Assembly (NCBI GenBank): GCA_010645155.1
Contig: CM021321.1
Location: 3,771,651 to 3,835,650, forward strand
Length of the DNA stretch: 64,000 nucleotides
Direction of reading: 5' to 3'
Source of the DNA: Tigriopus japonicus
Lineage: Eukaryota; Arthropoda; Copepoda; Harpacticoida; Harpacticidae
The notes under the pieces were generated by a model. It had not been told where the DNA came from and ran no database searches. It saw nothing but the letters and a program-made list of their open reading frames with translations. The position numbers and the translations under genes are program-made. This document shows positions 30,947-43,398 of the stretch, piece by piece; within the stretch, counting starts at the first letter, position 1; each line of letters starts with the position of its first letter.

Positions 30947-31733
30947 CTCTAGCTTACAAAACCACCCCGCAATGCGAAGCGCAACCTCACGTGAGAAAGG
31001 AATGAAAAGGGTTTAAGAACCAACTTTCCCCCGGAAACTCCCCAGATCTAAATGGGGAGTTTTATTGCACTCATCCATTTACGTAAAGACTTATAAAGCC
31101 TTTACCATTTAACCAACTTGAACAACCTAAGAATAGCCTACTTGAACGCAAATTCCTCTTGAAAAGGGATTTAGAACCAAATTTCATCCAGAAAGTCTCC
31201 CGTGTCCCAAAAAGAGGCAGTTTTATCGCACTCGTCGATTGCACAATTACAACTTAACAACTTAACAATATCTTACCATTCCTTGAATTATCAACAACAA
31301 AATGGCGTTTTTCCCGAGCTCATCTATAACCAAACTTGGACAACTTATAAATATCTTCGAACTTACTATGAAACCCATCCTTATATTATCCTGAACTTAA
31401 TTAAGAAATGCCAACCTTTGTAAGAAATCGAGGTTGTTATAGGTTGTGTCACATTGGCATAAATTCATGTTCTGGAAATTACGGTCCATCTTCGAATTTA
31501 TTTCATGTCTTTTTGTTTGGGAACATCCAAGGACAGCTAAGACATTCTTAAGTTGTTCAAGTTGTGTAATGGATAGGTGAAATAAAACTCCCCATTTAAA
31601 TCTGGGGGAAACTGTCTTCGTAATGAACTTACCATAACGCGAGTTTCCGGGGGAAAGTTGGTTCTTAAACCCTTTTCATTCCTCGCTCACGCGAGGTTGC
31701 GCTTCGCATTGCGGGGTGGTTTTGTAAGCTAGA
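30947..31733. mobile_element. 787-bp element with about 140-bp terminal inverted repeats
   Basis: Both ends read TCTAGCTTACAAAACCACCC inwards and continue as long imperfect arms to about 31080 and from about 31585. CCGAAACG and CCGAATCG flank it (7 of 8 equal). It is inserted in a Ty3/gypsy LTR-like sequence: the LTR stretch ATCACCGAAACG...ACTCAGTAAGACG is uninterrupted at 32575-32600. A related, shorter element is at 55326-55802. Confidence 0.75.
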
Positions 31734-31742
31734 CCGAATCGC

Positions 31743-32757
31743 GGACTCAGTAAGACGTTCAAGAACCAACTGCTTTATTCAGAGAACAATGATGAATACT
31801 TTAATTAATAATATAATAATTTAATACAATAATTAACTATTGACTGCGTTAATCAAGATTGAACACTTCCCACTTTTGATGTCCCACGAAAAATGTTCCC
31901 ACTGTTTTTGATACAACCGTGCGGCGTGGTACTGAGGTAATCTCTTGGGATCTTTTCTGTCCTTCAGAGCAAAGATTATGGTCTGATACTCGGGATCTGA
32001 TTTTGCACTTGCTGAAAGAGAGCACATTGCTGGGTCGTTTATAGTTTTGAGCGTTTGAACGAGTGTAAGAGCAAGTGGTTCATTTTGGTCTTCACTGGAA
32101 GGTTCACTAGTCGGAGATCTTGACAGCGCGTCGGCTATTAGATGCTTTTTCCCAGGAGTCCAAACAATGTCGAACGTGTACGGAGCAAGCTTTTCTAACA
32201 CCCTTTGAAGGCGTGAATTGTCAATTGCGTCCAAATTTGACCTCTTGAAGACGCCAAGTAACGGTTTATGGTCAGTGATGACGCTGAATTTGGCACCAAT
32301 CTAATACATGCCACAACTGAATATTGCCCACTGGATAGCCGGGGCTAAGCGACGAGACTTGCCTGGAACATGTCGATGGTTTCGAGACATCGTTGACAGT
32401 GAGCATCAAGGTCAGAAAGAACCTCAATTGGGATATGATCCAGGTTTGAGTCTTCGGACACGGCCCAAAAGTCTGACAGCTCTGGTAACGCTACTTCTGT
32501 AGCCCCTGTGACTTGCACGTGCACGGTCTCCATTGGGATATGTAAATCCTACCGGCTACGCCATGTTGTTTTATCACCGAAACGTGCACTCAGTAAGACG
32601 TTCAAGAACCAACTGCTTTATTCAGAGAACAATGAATGATAAATACATTAATTATTGATTGCATTAATCAAGATCGAACAGTACTGACTGATCTTAAGGC
32701 TACATACTTTCATTTGAGGTTCCAACAATCTGAAGTAGACTTTGCTAAATACCACAC
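31743..32757 (-). mobile_element. Ty3/gypsy retrotransposon remnant with LTR pieces
   Basis: A pol remnant on the - strand (31833-32300) lies between two copies of an LTR-like stretch containing AACCAACTGCTTTATTCAGA (31743-31795 and 32584-32640). On the - strand these contain an AATAAA. Confidence 0.55.
31833..32300 (-). pseudogene. RNase H / linker part of a Ty3/gypsy pol gene
   Basis: On the - strand the frame reads TDHKPLLGVFKRSN, then LQRVLEKLAPYTFDIVWTPG and KKHLIADALSRSP. This is the usual end of a gypsy RNase H domain. It continues as a less conserved linker to a stop near 31833. Reverse transcriptase and integrase are not seen nearby, so the copy is truncated. Nearby LTR-like repeats support the assignment. 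Confidence 0.8.
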
Positions 32758-32868
32758 TAGCCAGGGATAACCTATATAATAGTATTTCAGTGGTTCCTGC
32801 ACTAGCATACGCTGGGAATTTCAAAGATTTCCAAGTTAACTTTCGTAGACCAAAACGGAGGGATTTTA

Positions 32869-33446
32869 ATGTTTTTGATCAAGCTTAATGAAAAAGGTGA
32901 GCAAACTGGTAAGAAGATATTCATTGTCGAATCAGTTAAGGAGGTCAAGGGGGTCTACAGGACCAGACACCCGGCCCAGGTGATGGTCCTGGGGGTCGTG
33001 GCCTCCGACGGCAAGAGGATGCCGCCGCACTTTTTCAAGGCCGGGGAGAAAATCGGCGCGGAGGCCTATTATAAAATCCTGAGGTTCATTGTTTTGCCCT
33101 GGCTCAAGACCAACTACCCCATAAACAACTACGTGTGGACCCAGGACGGCGCACCGGCACACGCGGCAAAGAGGGTGCAGAAGTTCTGTTGGGAGAATTT
33201 TGTGGATTTCTGGCCGGCCGACATGTGGCCGGCGTCATCACCAGATTTGAACCCTTTGGACTTCGGTGTGTGGGGCAATTTGGAGGAGACCAACAAGACA
33301 AGACCCCTCATCCCAACACCGAGGCATCAAAGTCCAGCATTATGGAGGCATGGACCGGCATGTCCAAGGCCTTCGTGATCAAAAGCTGTGCGACTGTCCG
33401 ACCTCGTGTGGAGGAGGTTGTACGTCAAATTTGGAGGACACATTGA
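32869..33446 (+). pseudogene. maT-type mariner transposase (DD37D), truncated and frameshifted
   Basis: The frame starts inside the catalytic domain near the first-Asp region (KKIFIVESVKEVKGVYR). It runs through VLGVVASDGKRMPPHF, WTQDGAPAHAAK and SSPDLNPLDFGVWGNLEE. Between the Asp of TQDGA and the Asp of NPLD there are 37 residues, as in maT elements. After GNLEE the frame breaks; the C-terminal part continues in another frame (SSIMEAWTGMSKAFV to a stop at 33446). The helix-turn-helix N-terminus is missing. A terminal-repeat-like CACCCTGTA lies at about 33568-33576. A separate N-terminal piece of a similar transposase lies at 45574-45789 on the other strand. Confidence 0.8.
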
Positions 33447-33579
33447 ATAAAAGTTGTCTAAAATTAGCAAAATAAAAATTTGGATTAAATAATTTAAGAG
33501 GACCATTATTTTAGATAGTATGCATTTTATGCTTTTAGAATTAATTTTCGGAAAAATTTGTTCAAACACCCTGTATAGC

Positions 33580-35230
33580 GCATTTTGTAGGGAAAATTAG
33601 ACAAACTCCATTGCCAGATGGATACAAAACAATCCAGAACGACAAAAAAACCATGTATTTCGAACTTCACTCATTTAAGACTTCCACATTCACAACAGAC
33701 TTTGTATGTTCTGATATTTCATGTAAAGAGATTCATGAAAGACCCTGTAGAAAGCAGAAATTGAACACTAGAAACAAAAACTCTTGTTGAATTGAGGAAA
33801 CTTGTCTTCATTTTTTTAGATTTCTCATCTTGAGTCATTGAAGATCCCGTTATTCCTTAACATGAATTTATCATGCCAAAATTATTATTTTTTTAAACTA
33901 CTTGTACCATAGAGCACGTAGTTTCGGAAATTTTGTAAATTAATAAGCAAAATCACAACAAAATGAAAACATTTTTTTCGGTTTTGGTCGATTAATCCGT
34001 CCAATTTATCCGCTTCCAGAGCATGAATCGATTAATCCGTAAATCCAAGGAAGCCCTAGTGAAGATTAGGAAAGAGGACGCTCCAAAAGGAAATTGTTTA
34101 ATGAAAATGAAGGGCACCCAATTCAAAGAATTCAAACATTTGTGAAGTTTATTTTGCCAATGACAAAAGTTGCCAACAAAGAGTGGCTAATGATCAAGCT
34201 CCAGATGCAAAACATTCGACATGAAATTGGCCGTTTTGAATAAGTTTTTCTATGTCTCCCAATGAAGTGAACATAATACCATTGCTTAATATTTTCACTA
34301 TGAACAGAGTTCCTAAACGTAGATGAATAAAAATTTAGGTTTAAGAAAACATAATCAATACTGAGCTCCGACTGGAATGGCCCAGAGCTATATTTCTTAA
34401 AGAATGAAATATGTTTTCAAAATATTTCGCCATGTTCCCTTGATTTCTTAAATATGTTAGTTTTTCCGAGGAAAAAAAGAACTACTTTCACCGTACAAAA
34501 GGCCGAAGAAAGGCTATTTTGATGGGGTCTTTGACTAATTAAACTTGACATATCGATATTCTACGACACCCTGAGTTCTTCCTGAAGTAGTGACGAGGGT
34601 ATTTGCCAATACAGACCTCTGTAATTCAGCCAGAGAAGCACTTATTGATCAGAGGGAACAACTCATAGTTGCGCCTCATTATTTGTAGGATTCCGATGGA
34701 ATCGGTTGTGAAGCTATAGCGGCCTCCACCCTCCTCTCCCACTGGCTCTAGCATCCCATAGTCACATGAATATATATACAGTAGATCATTTTTACTTCAC
34801 ACTTCACAAGGGCGTCTAATTGACGCCGCCAGCTACAACTTCATACACAAGCTAGGTCTCTCTCTAACAACGCCTTCACGTTCCAAGCATGGAGTCAATT
34901 TAACTATGCATAGACATCGCCTTTCGTACACTAGGTAGGTGAAAGTTGCGTTTCATTTATGAAATAACAGTTTATAACTATTTAGACAACGAAAATATTT
35001 CGGAAAAAATTGAGCAAAATGAGTGCATGGTCAATCCACAATATGGCTTACCTAAAATGAACCAAAAATGTCTACAAAAGGACATTTGTTCTCATATGTA
35101 ACACTCAGAAACTTAACTCTTGTCATACAGACAAAAAACTGCGCCAAACGGAATTTCGTTTCTCGAGACAAAAATGTGAAGATGCGGCTCTTCAAGATTT
35201 AGTTTCGCCTGCTTCTAGAAAACTTGACAT
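33580..35230. other. intergenic, no gene seen
   Basis: AT-rich sequence without open frames or repeats that I can assign. Confidence 0.4.
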
Positions 35231-35259
35231 TAGTATGGTCCCTGCCATTCCAGAAGGAG

Positions 35260-35655
35260 ATTTTGAAGATCGGAGCAATTCAAAGGAAATTTATTCGTCT
35301 CATTCCAAGAATGGAGGATCTTTCCTACGAATCACGTTTGCGGGGATTGTCCCTCGGCTCAAAGAGTTCGATCTGAATAGAGTTTACAACATCCGAGATG
35401 CAGGCACACTTGAATTAAATCTTGAGAAAGTCGAATTTGATGGATTTGAACTTTCAGTGAAAAACCTGCGCAGTGGATTCAAGCAACCGATACGTCGACT
35501 ACTTATTAGTTCGCGAAGACGAAGCTCAATCCTGTTTTGCCCTAAGAGCGTTGAACTCATGGAATGAAATTGATCAAGAGATACGGGAATCTGGTTCTTT
35601 CTCAGAGATCAAAAGTGGTCTGGAATCATGCAACCTAAGTATCCCAGAGTCTTAA
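35260..35655 (+). pseudogene. 3' end of a LINE reverse-transcriptase ORF, frameshifted
   Basis: One frame gives FIRLIPRMEDLSYESRLRGL, a typical sequence downstream of non-LTR reverse transcriptases. Another, after a frameshift, gives FALRALNSWNEIDQEIRESG and a stop at 35655. It is a decayed fragment, different from the LINE at 39875. Confidence 0.55.
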
Positions 35656-35659
35656 AAAT

Positions 35660-36617
35660 AACCGACCTTTAGGTGGAAATTGTAGAAGATTGTACTCAGA
35701 TTTGATGCAAACCTTTCAAAATATCTTAAATTTGGCTCATTACAATGTTATTGTGAGTTTCAAGTACTAACTTTTAGACCTATCAGTCACCTTTCAAAGA
35801 CCAAGGGGAAGATGAGAGGGAAAAAGGGAAAAGGGGAAGACCCTTTTCGTTGCACTTGCGTGACTCTGAATGATCATTTTCAGACACACTCCAAAAAGAG
35901 CATGAAGTCTTCAGTGCAATGCTTTTTTTATTTGTGTGACAAACTCAAGCCAAGCAATATTGGTTGATCTCCAGAACATTAAACTTCAAGTTTGAATTTT
36001 GAGCTGCACAAAGAGATGCAAATAAAAACACCAAACATTTATGAACTGTGCATGAAAGGTACAAGAACATAGAACATAAAATGGCTTCCTTAGTACTCAT
36101 TGGCAGTTCAGTTTTGAATTTCGACGGTCCATCGTCGCCTTGGTCTGCTTAGAACCGAAAAGTCTGGGGCTTGGTTTGTGCGTTGGCCTCAGAATCATCC
36201 TAAAACGAGAGAGGGGGCCCTGGCCCAAACTTTAGGATTGGCCCAGTTTTTTTTAGATTTGGAAGCCTACTCGCCAGGGTGGGTATTTGGTTTTTGGATA
36301 TCTTGTCCACCCCTGTCCAAAAGTGGATAAATTATAATTCTAATTATAATTCAAAATAATAATTCGAAAAATAATGGTTAAGAAATTCTTAAAATTACAT
36401 TCTTCAAACTTTCTGTCCAAAATAAAGTCACTTGACGAAATCTCATCAAGAATAATTTATTCAACATAAAAAAAACTTAAATTTAATGCATTAAATGAGC
36501 CAATTATTTGAAGGCCAAACTGGACATTTGAACTTCCCACTCTTCTTATTTGACGACCAAGCGTCGTCCAAAACTTGGGAAAAAGCGATCGACCAAAGGA
36601 ATGAACGAACAAGACTG
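35660..36617. other. intergenic, no gene seen
   Basis: AT-rich sequence with no coding support. Confidence 0.35.
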
Positions 36618-36625
36618 GGACTACC

Positions 36626-38355
36626 CAAGGACTCCTGAAAGAGGTGGACGCAAACTCCGATTTTTGAAAAAATGGTATGAGGCCGAGGCTTTATTTTGAC
36701 CCAACGGCGTTTATTCCTTTTTAATGACTAAAACTGTTGAACATGCATCTTGAAAGAATTCATTCCAACTTATTGTGTGAATATTTATCGACTGAATGTT
36801 CTCCACCTCGGATTTAGAGTCCCAGCACCCTTTTTACTTGTCCCATGAAGATTTGACATTCAGCTCTCTGAAGGATTTTAGTCCTTATAACAATGGGGGA
36901 AATACATAGATGGAATCTTACCCCACCCATTAGTCCAAGTTCTGGGGCACGATGCTCAACAGATGTATCTGGTGGTATCTGGCGTGTTACTCCTCTTCCA
37001 TCCCTATCAACACCGTTAACAGCTCCACAATGCACGTATCATTTTCATAGGAAATGAAGAAATGGGAATGGTCTCATTTTGAAAGATGTAGTCCAAGTTG
37101 GAGACGTTGTTGGCTATAACCATTGCAGGGCACTTTTGATGGGTCTGGATGAGATCAGTCATCTGATCCAAATTGGAATTGAAGCAAAGGCAAATCAAAT
37201 TGGTTGAAAAGCTGACATTCTGTGAGCAAAATCAAAACAATGTGGTTCAGAGTCAAAAGCATCGTGGGAGAAGTAGGCTGGACAACATTTGGTTCAAAAT
37301 AAACCTCGGTTGAATGGCAAAGAATCTTCAGTTTTATGCACACTTTTTCAGCTTCCAGCTCACTTAATCACCTTATCAATCACGACGTCCTTGAGACTAA
37401 ACAGGAGAAAAATATAAGGATTAAATCCTGGATCATGGATTTGATTCATTTGAATGCAAATGTTTGAAGTCTTGGGGCTCAAGAAGGTCAGGACCATGCA
37501 GGACTGGGGTTAAAGGTCCTTCAGGGCCAGGGCATCATGTCTTTTGATTGCAAGGATGGGCTCCATATGCTTGATCGGGTTTGATTGATCTTCTTAGATC
37601 CCCTTGTCCAGTGACAGTTTTAGTATTTGTGACAGTCAGATTGAGTAAAAAATGCACACAATGAAATATTGCTGGTATCATTTCCTTCAGAAGACTTTGA
37701 GAGGGTCCATGTAATCTGAGTCAGATTGTCAAATCACCAATTTGGGGCTGGCTGACTCCAAAGTTAAAACAAAATCTTGAGCCCATCCAATTGTTGAAGG
37801 TCCACCTCACATGTTTCAAACTCATCTTGACTTGTTCTTCATTTGCTCAAATTCTTGACACTAGAGTACTTTTCTTCTTTTGTGTGATTTGCTTTCGTTA
37901 GGGCTATCATACATCCAATGGTTGTGGCCACCCAATTATCAAACCTCATTCAATGAACATTTGACAATTGGTAATCTTGAGGAGCAAACACCTTGCGGAT
38001 TCAGTCACTCACACTTGTGACAAATGATGTAGCCCTCCCTGATGTCATCCACCTAATCTTCACTCATCCATGGCTGAAGTTGAGGTCCTGGAAACACCAA
38101 CATCAGACTAATTTTTGGGCATGGGGTTGACCTTTAGAAAGTCTATGAGTTGGCTGGACCCCCTTGGGACACAGGAAACACTGATTAGCGCACTATCTCT
38201 TGGAGTTTCGGTCGATTTCCATTTGATTTTTGGCCCCCAACATGGCCGTTTGTAGTTCTTTGTTCATGAACTTTCAGCCTCATACGTGAAGGTTTTGTGA
38301 CCAAAAGTTCCGCGAGTTCCTATCCAGTATTTATACTATTGTATAGGTTATCCCT
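36626..38355 (-). mobile_element. 1.73-kb hAT-like element (CAGGGATAACC end), copy P
   Basis: It is flanked by an exact 8-bp duplication GGACTACC (36618-36625 and 38356-38363). On the - strand it starts AGGGATAACCTATACAATAG. A second copy at 54176-56372, with its own duplication GGATTACC, shares both ends. It contains several open stretches on the - strand (for example 37016-37198 and 36814-37035) whose protein reading is partly kept in the other copy. No transposase motif was recognised. Confidence 0.75.
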
Positions 38356-38361
38356 GGACTA

Positions 38362-39280
38362 CCAAAGTGGGGCCAATTACTTCGTCGCAAAATGTAATTA
38401 ATTACAATTACACCATCCAAAAATGTAATTGACTTCAATTACAATTACATGTCAATCACAATTTTTCCGTCTCTTTCACCCTTTTGCCTTTTCAAAACGA
38501 TGAAAAATAAACAGATCTGCCTTTTTCTAAGTAGCAATGCACCTGGCAACTTATAATGTCTAAAAGGTTAATATGAAAGAATGATTTACAAAAAACAATA
38601 GCTTATGAACCGGCTTAAATTTAAAAAAAATAGTATGCCATCAATCACAAGCCATATTTTTTTCAGGAATCATGAACTTTGTAGTTCCCTGGTATTTTGA
38701 TTGATATTCCCAAGTATATCATTGTAAGCGTTTTCCATCCAAGAGACAAGAAGTCTTTTGAACTGGCTGTCTGAAAAAATGAATAAATAAATTATGCAAA
38801 TTACGTTTCTGTTTTACAAATGGAAATATAATATTACTGTGATCAGTGATTGAAGTAATCATGGCAAGGTTTACTTTGCCAAGTAATGCTTCCAATAATA
38901 GGACTATTTTTTTGAGTATACCTAGAACAACCATTCATTCTTTAGAATTCAATTACTTTTGGAGTGTAAGTGGTTTTTGTCTGATTTGTAGAACTTCCTT
39001 TAATTTCTTTTATGTTTATTGGACTTTTGGACAGCTTCTTGGTATTTTTGGATAACTTTTGGACACCTTTGGACACTTTTGGACAGTAGGGTGTCCAAAA
39101 TTCTAATGCCTACCCTGCCACTCACTCCATAGAAAACATTTTGTGTTTCTGGCAGTTTCTAGTGAGAACCGTTGAAAAGACGTGAAAAAGGTTCCTCAGA
39201 TCTGAATGACCAAATTTGTACGCCCTAACATTCAGACACTTCGTCGACCCAAATTCGTTAGCATTTCGAATCTGTCTTTT
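38362..39280. other. intergenic, no gene seen
   Basis: AT-rich. It has an AATTACAATTACA-rich patch at 38380-38460 and, before 39288, the presumed promoter of the next gene. Confidence 0.35.
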
Positions 39281-39287
39281 GTTCACG

Positions 39288-39401
39288 ATGGAGTTAAAGT
39301 TTGTGGTCACATGGCTGGCAATTCATCTGTTCACTTGTTTGATTGGAAATCTAATGGCGGAAAATAATAATTCTGAGAGAGTTTTGAACTTTTCTTTTTT
39401 G
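39288..39401 (+). CDS. signal-peptide exon, probable exon 1 of the collagen gene
   Basis: The ATG at 39288 opens MELKFVVTWLAIHLFTCLIG, a clear signal peptide likely cleaved after NLMA. It is followed by ENNNSERVLNFSFL and a strong donor (GTAAGTG) in phase 0. The collagen exon at 48307 begins in phase 0 on the same strand and lacks its own signal peptide. No other host exon lies between, so I infer that the two are spliced together across an 8.9-kb intron full of transposons. A separate short gene is the alternative. Confidence 0.6.
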
Positions 39402-39874
39402 GTAAGTGAATTTCAATGAGCTTCTTACAAAAAGGCACTACTTTTCTTCAATATTATTGTATGTTTGTTATTCTCAAGGCTTTAGCTGTTCCTCGAAAAT
39501 AAGATCGGATTACAGTTCCCGTTTCATCCTCCATAATGAGGAACGCGTTACTGCGGAATTCCTTTTTGAAAAAAGGAATGGCATTACAAAGTACAAAGTA
39601 CTTTTTTGAAAGGGCACATATTCAAGATGGTTGAAGGTGTGACTTTAAACATCTCAATCACAATAATTAAGTTTTAAACTTAAAATTTGAGGCTTCTAAG
39701 AAGTATTTTAAGACAATGCCATTCAACGCTTATCTGATACTTTTTATAAGTTTTGAAAACCATGTGATTTAATAGTCAAATCCTAACCTAACCTAACCCA
39801 AGGACTCTTGAACAGGAGGGCCCCTGCCTAACCTAACCCTTTGGATCCCTTCCTCGACTGATGAGAATGGGATT

Positions 39875-41494
39875 GATAGTCAGTATAATCAACTGGAGGA
39901 TCTGGTAGTCACAGATCAAGATGCTTTTGAGGCCATCAAGAGCTTAAAGCTCTCGAGTTCTCCTGGACCTGATGGTATGACATCTCAGTTTCTGATGAAA
40001 TGTTCACAGATTCTTGCCCCAGTTTTCTCCTACTTGATGCGTTGCATCTTTGATCAAGGCAATTTTCCCTCTTCTCTAAAAGTAACTCATGTCGTTCCAA
40101 TATTTAAGGGCAGAGATAAGTCACTCCCTAGTAATTATAGGCCCATTTCTCTTACCTCCAGCGTTGCAAAGGTTTTTGAGAAGATTATGAAGTCCAAGCT
40201 TGTAGATTTTTTGGAAGTCCATGATTTAATTCCTTCTGGACAGCATGGGTTTCGAGCTCATTTTAGTACAGTAACCCAATTGGTTGATCATATTGAGCAA
40301 ATCATTGAAGGGCTCGAAAGTCACGAGTCAGTTGATGTAGTCTATCTTGACTTTGCCAAGGCCCTTGATAAGGTAGATCATTGTCTTTTGCTTGATCAAC
40401 TCAAAGAGCTTGGAATCCAGGGTAAGGTCCTGAATTGGATTGATAGTTTTATGAGCGAAAGGAAGCAAATAGTTTAAGTTGGAGGATCTTTTAGTGGCAA
40501 GTATGATGTCAAGTCAGGTGTTCCGCAAGGTTCAATTTTAGGTCCGGTCTTGTTTATTCTCTTTATTGCTCCTCTCCAGAAGTTTAGAACAAAAGCCAGT
40601 ATTTCTTCATATGCTGATGACACAAAATTAGTTTGTGGAAGGAATGGTCAGGACTCAAAATATTTAGTTCAGGGCTTAGAGAAAATCTACTCTTGGGTTG
40701 GCGAGAGTAATATGGCATTGAACGAGATGAAATTCCGCACACTGACGTATGAGGCGTCAAAATTAGATGTTTCACTCAAAGACAACGGAGGTCGTGATAT
40801 TGAGCAGGTATCCTCCATGAGGGATTTAGGAGTTGTCGTCCAAAATGATGGAAAGTTCGATGAGCATATCCAGTTGAAAGTGGGGAAGGCATTTCAAACG
40901 TGCGGCTGGATCTATCGCACTTTCAATTTCAGAGATAGTATTACGATGCTAACTCTGTACAAGTCGATTGTTCAGCCTCATCTTGAATATGCCTCCCCCA
41001 TTTGGGCTCCAATGAGTTCGGCAGGTTTGCAAAAGGTCGAGCAGGTCCAAAGATGTTTCACTAGGAACATCACAGGAATGAGAGAGCTCTCGTATTGGGA
41101 GAGGCTCCAAAAGTTAGGGATGTACAGTACTCAGAGAAGGTATGAAAGGTATCTGATACTGTATGTTTTCAAGAGCGTTCATGGGTTCTGTCCTAACCCG
41201 GGATTTGAAATCAGTTGTAGTGATCGTAGAGATTTTACGTGCGTTTTGAGAGCACCTCCAAATCCAAGGGAATCAAGGCTAGTTCGAACAATGAAGTCCT
41301 CCTCTCTTCTTTATCGGGCTCCTTCATTGTTCAATTTGTTGCCTATTTGCCTTCGTCGGGAATTTGTAGGAGCTGATCCTCTAACAGCATTTAAAAGAGG
41401 ATTAGACAAATTTTTAAAAACTATTCCTGACCAACCCACTGAACAAGGCCCCCCCAAAAAAGAACGATGTCAAGTTACAAGTGAGATCTCGTAA
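39875..41494 (+). pseudogene. LINE (non-LTR) reverse transcriptase with one in-frame stop
   Basis: One frame runs from about 39875 to the stop at 41492-41494 and is broken only by a TAA at 40475-40477. Before it: SSSPGPDGMTSQ, NYRPISLTSSVAKVFE, GQHGFRAHFSTVTQL and VYLDFAKALDKVDH. After it: SGVPQGSILGPVLF and the catalytic YADD (SSYADDTKL), then a thumb and C-terminal region. The endonuclease and ORF1 are absent, so it is 5'-truncated. The stop sits at a position usually Gln in RT 'RKQxV' contexts, consistent with a single C-to-T change. A second, shredded copy is at 49505-52003. It lies in the sense direction inside the collagen gene's presumed first intron. Confidence 0.9.
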
Positions 41495-41499
41495 GTAAT

Positions 41500-42190
41500 T
41501 TGCGAATCTTTATATGCAATTTGACTGCAAGGTTTTAAAAATAGAGAAAAGGCAAAAGGTCTAATTCTTTATGTGAAGGGAAAAGGGACTCATTGCAAGC
41601 AATTCTGATAATGCCTATTTATCAAATCATGCGCAGAAAAAGTTGGCTTCCATGAAATGTCATTTTGGCCCAAATAGAAAAATTCCTTGTTTCAAAAACG
41701 GTAGGCACGGTACTGAAAACTTCATATCAAGTTTTTATGGAAATATCCAAGCACTGAGATATGTTTCAGACCCTGGAAACCTAACAGAAAAACTTACATC
41801 CTGAAGTTTTGAAGGTCACGTCTAGATTAAGTCTACTAAAAGGCTATTAAAATAGCTATTTTTTGTAAAGCTACATAGTAAGCTTTTAGAAAATATGTAT
41901 ATACTTCTCGAATCGAAGTTACTGAAAAAAAAGTTTCTCTGGTGCTGAGTTATTTGAGTTTAATTGGTACGTTTTTGTCTTAAAAGCGCAAAAACACCCC
42001 AGGTATACGAAAACTCAAATGTTCAAGGCAAAAGAATGGATTTTTGAATTGGCCAGTACAGTGTAGGAAGGATTACGGTGGATTGCGATAAAAACACTTT
42101 GTTTTCAAGATTGAGCCAAATATCAAAATTAGACTGATGTGAGATTTTTAGCCAAGAAAAGACAAGCATCACTTCAAAGATGTACGTACC
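41500..42190. other. intron sequence, no gene seen
   Basis: AT-rich. A stretch near 41860-42000 resembles the sequence inserted at 50871-51283 (CTGAGTTATTTGAGTTT-like blocks), perhaps the same diverged repeat. Confidence 0.35.
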
Positions 42191-42192
42191 TA

Positions 42193-42548
42193 TAGGTTGT
42201 GAAGAATTGATTGTTGTCTTTCGTTGTGGACCCTGCCCAGACCTGCCGCGTAGACATCGCTGTTGGCCAGCCAGCACTGTCCAGGCACTTAGGAAGAGAC
42301 AAATTACCTAATATTTCAAGTAAGTTTGCCAACAATATCACCAACCAATGTCCTTTTCCATCGGTAAACAATTATGATACTTATTTACAGGGACAATGTC
42401 ACACATATTGCGAAATAGTTAAAATTATGTTGAGTTTTGTCTCTTCCCGAGTGCACGGACAACGCTGGCTGGCCTTTAGCGATGTCTACGCGGCAGGCTG
42501 GTGGGGCGGGAATAGAGCGGGACAACAAACAATTCTTCACAACCTCTA
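42193..42548. mobile_element. TA-flanked MITE with about 110-bp inverted arms
   Basis: The arms AGGTTGTGAAGAATTGATTG... and the inverse at 42540 downwards pair over roughly 110 bp, including GATGTCTACGCGG-like and GCTGGCTGGCC blocks, and end in TA. The inner sequence GAGACAAA...TTTGTCTCTT also occurs in the element at 46641-46973, which suggests one superfamily (Tc1/mariner-type). Confidence 0.7.
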
Positions 42549-43398
42549 TACTCTTGAAAAAAACTCCCAAAAGGTGTGGCATCAAAGTTAGACAAATTTA
42601 TTTTCTGTGACTAGGCTGGCAGTTTTTTGGAAAGTCGCTCGTTTAAGTCCACAATAAGAAAAATAATCAAAATTAATGCAGTTGGAAAAGGAACGCGTTA
42701 CGAGTACTTTTTGGGTTTTGAAGCTGTTACAATTACAGAATTTTTGAAATGTAATGGCATTCCAGTCACTTTTTCGAAAAAAGGAACAAATTACTTTAAT
42801 TTCGCTACTTGTAATTTTGCTACAACTGACCTGGTTATTCTTAAGCATTTAAGATAGAGAATTGGTTTGAGAGCCTAATCACTATTTGTGTTTTGTGAGC
42901 CTAATTACTAATTGTATTTTGTGAGAAAAAATGCAACTTTGTTGCTTTGTTAATAAGCGAATTCACTTACTTTGCAAAGACTTAAAGACTGTAAAGAATT
43001 ACAAATAAACGGGATACTATTTAATCCTATGCCTGATAATCATCATTGGCACAAAATGAAAAGATTGAGGCAATTCTGCCTTGTGAAACATTAACATCTA
43101 ATTAGATACGCAATTGATTTTGAATATTTAGAACGTCAATTGAAGCCATTTGAGCGTTTTTCATGTGCACACTATTGCATTGTCATCTGAAATGACTTTT
43201 TTGTTGAACAATTGTCTGGCAACCCTGGTAAAGTTGCGTATTCGTAGCAGTCGTCAGGTTGACAATGCCACAGACTGTTATGCCTAACTTTGTAAAAAGT
43301 TTTGATATTTTGTACTTATGATGTACAGTATATGACAGAAGTTATTTAAGTAAGTTTTTGCCATTCATCTATTAATTTTTGACTTTGTCACTGATTAC

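Noticed and set aside
32308..32533. Short frames on both strands beside the gypsy remnant
   Set aside because: Not collinear with RNase H or integrase; probably decayed retrotransposon linker or unrelated sequence.
39785..39836. Telomere-like (CCTAA)n runs before the LINE
   Set aside because: Only about three units in each run; too short to indicate a telomere or a targeted insertion.
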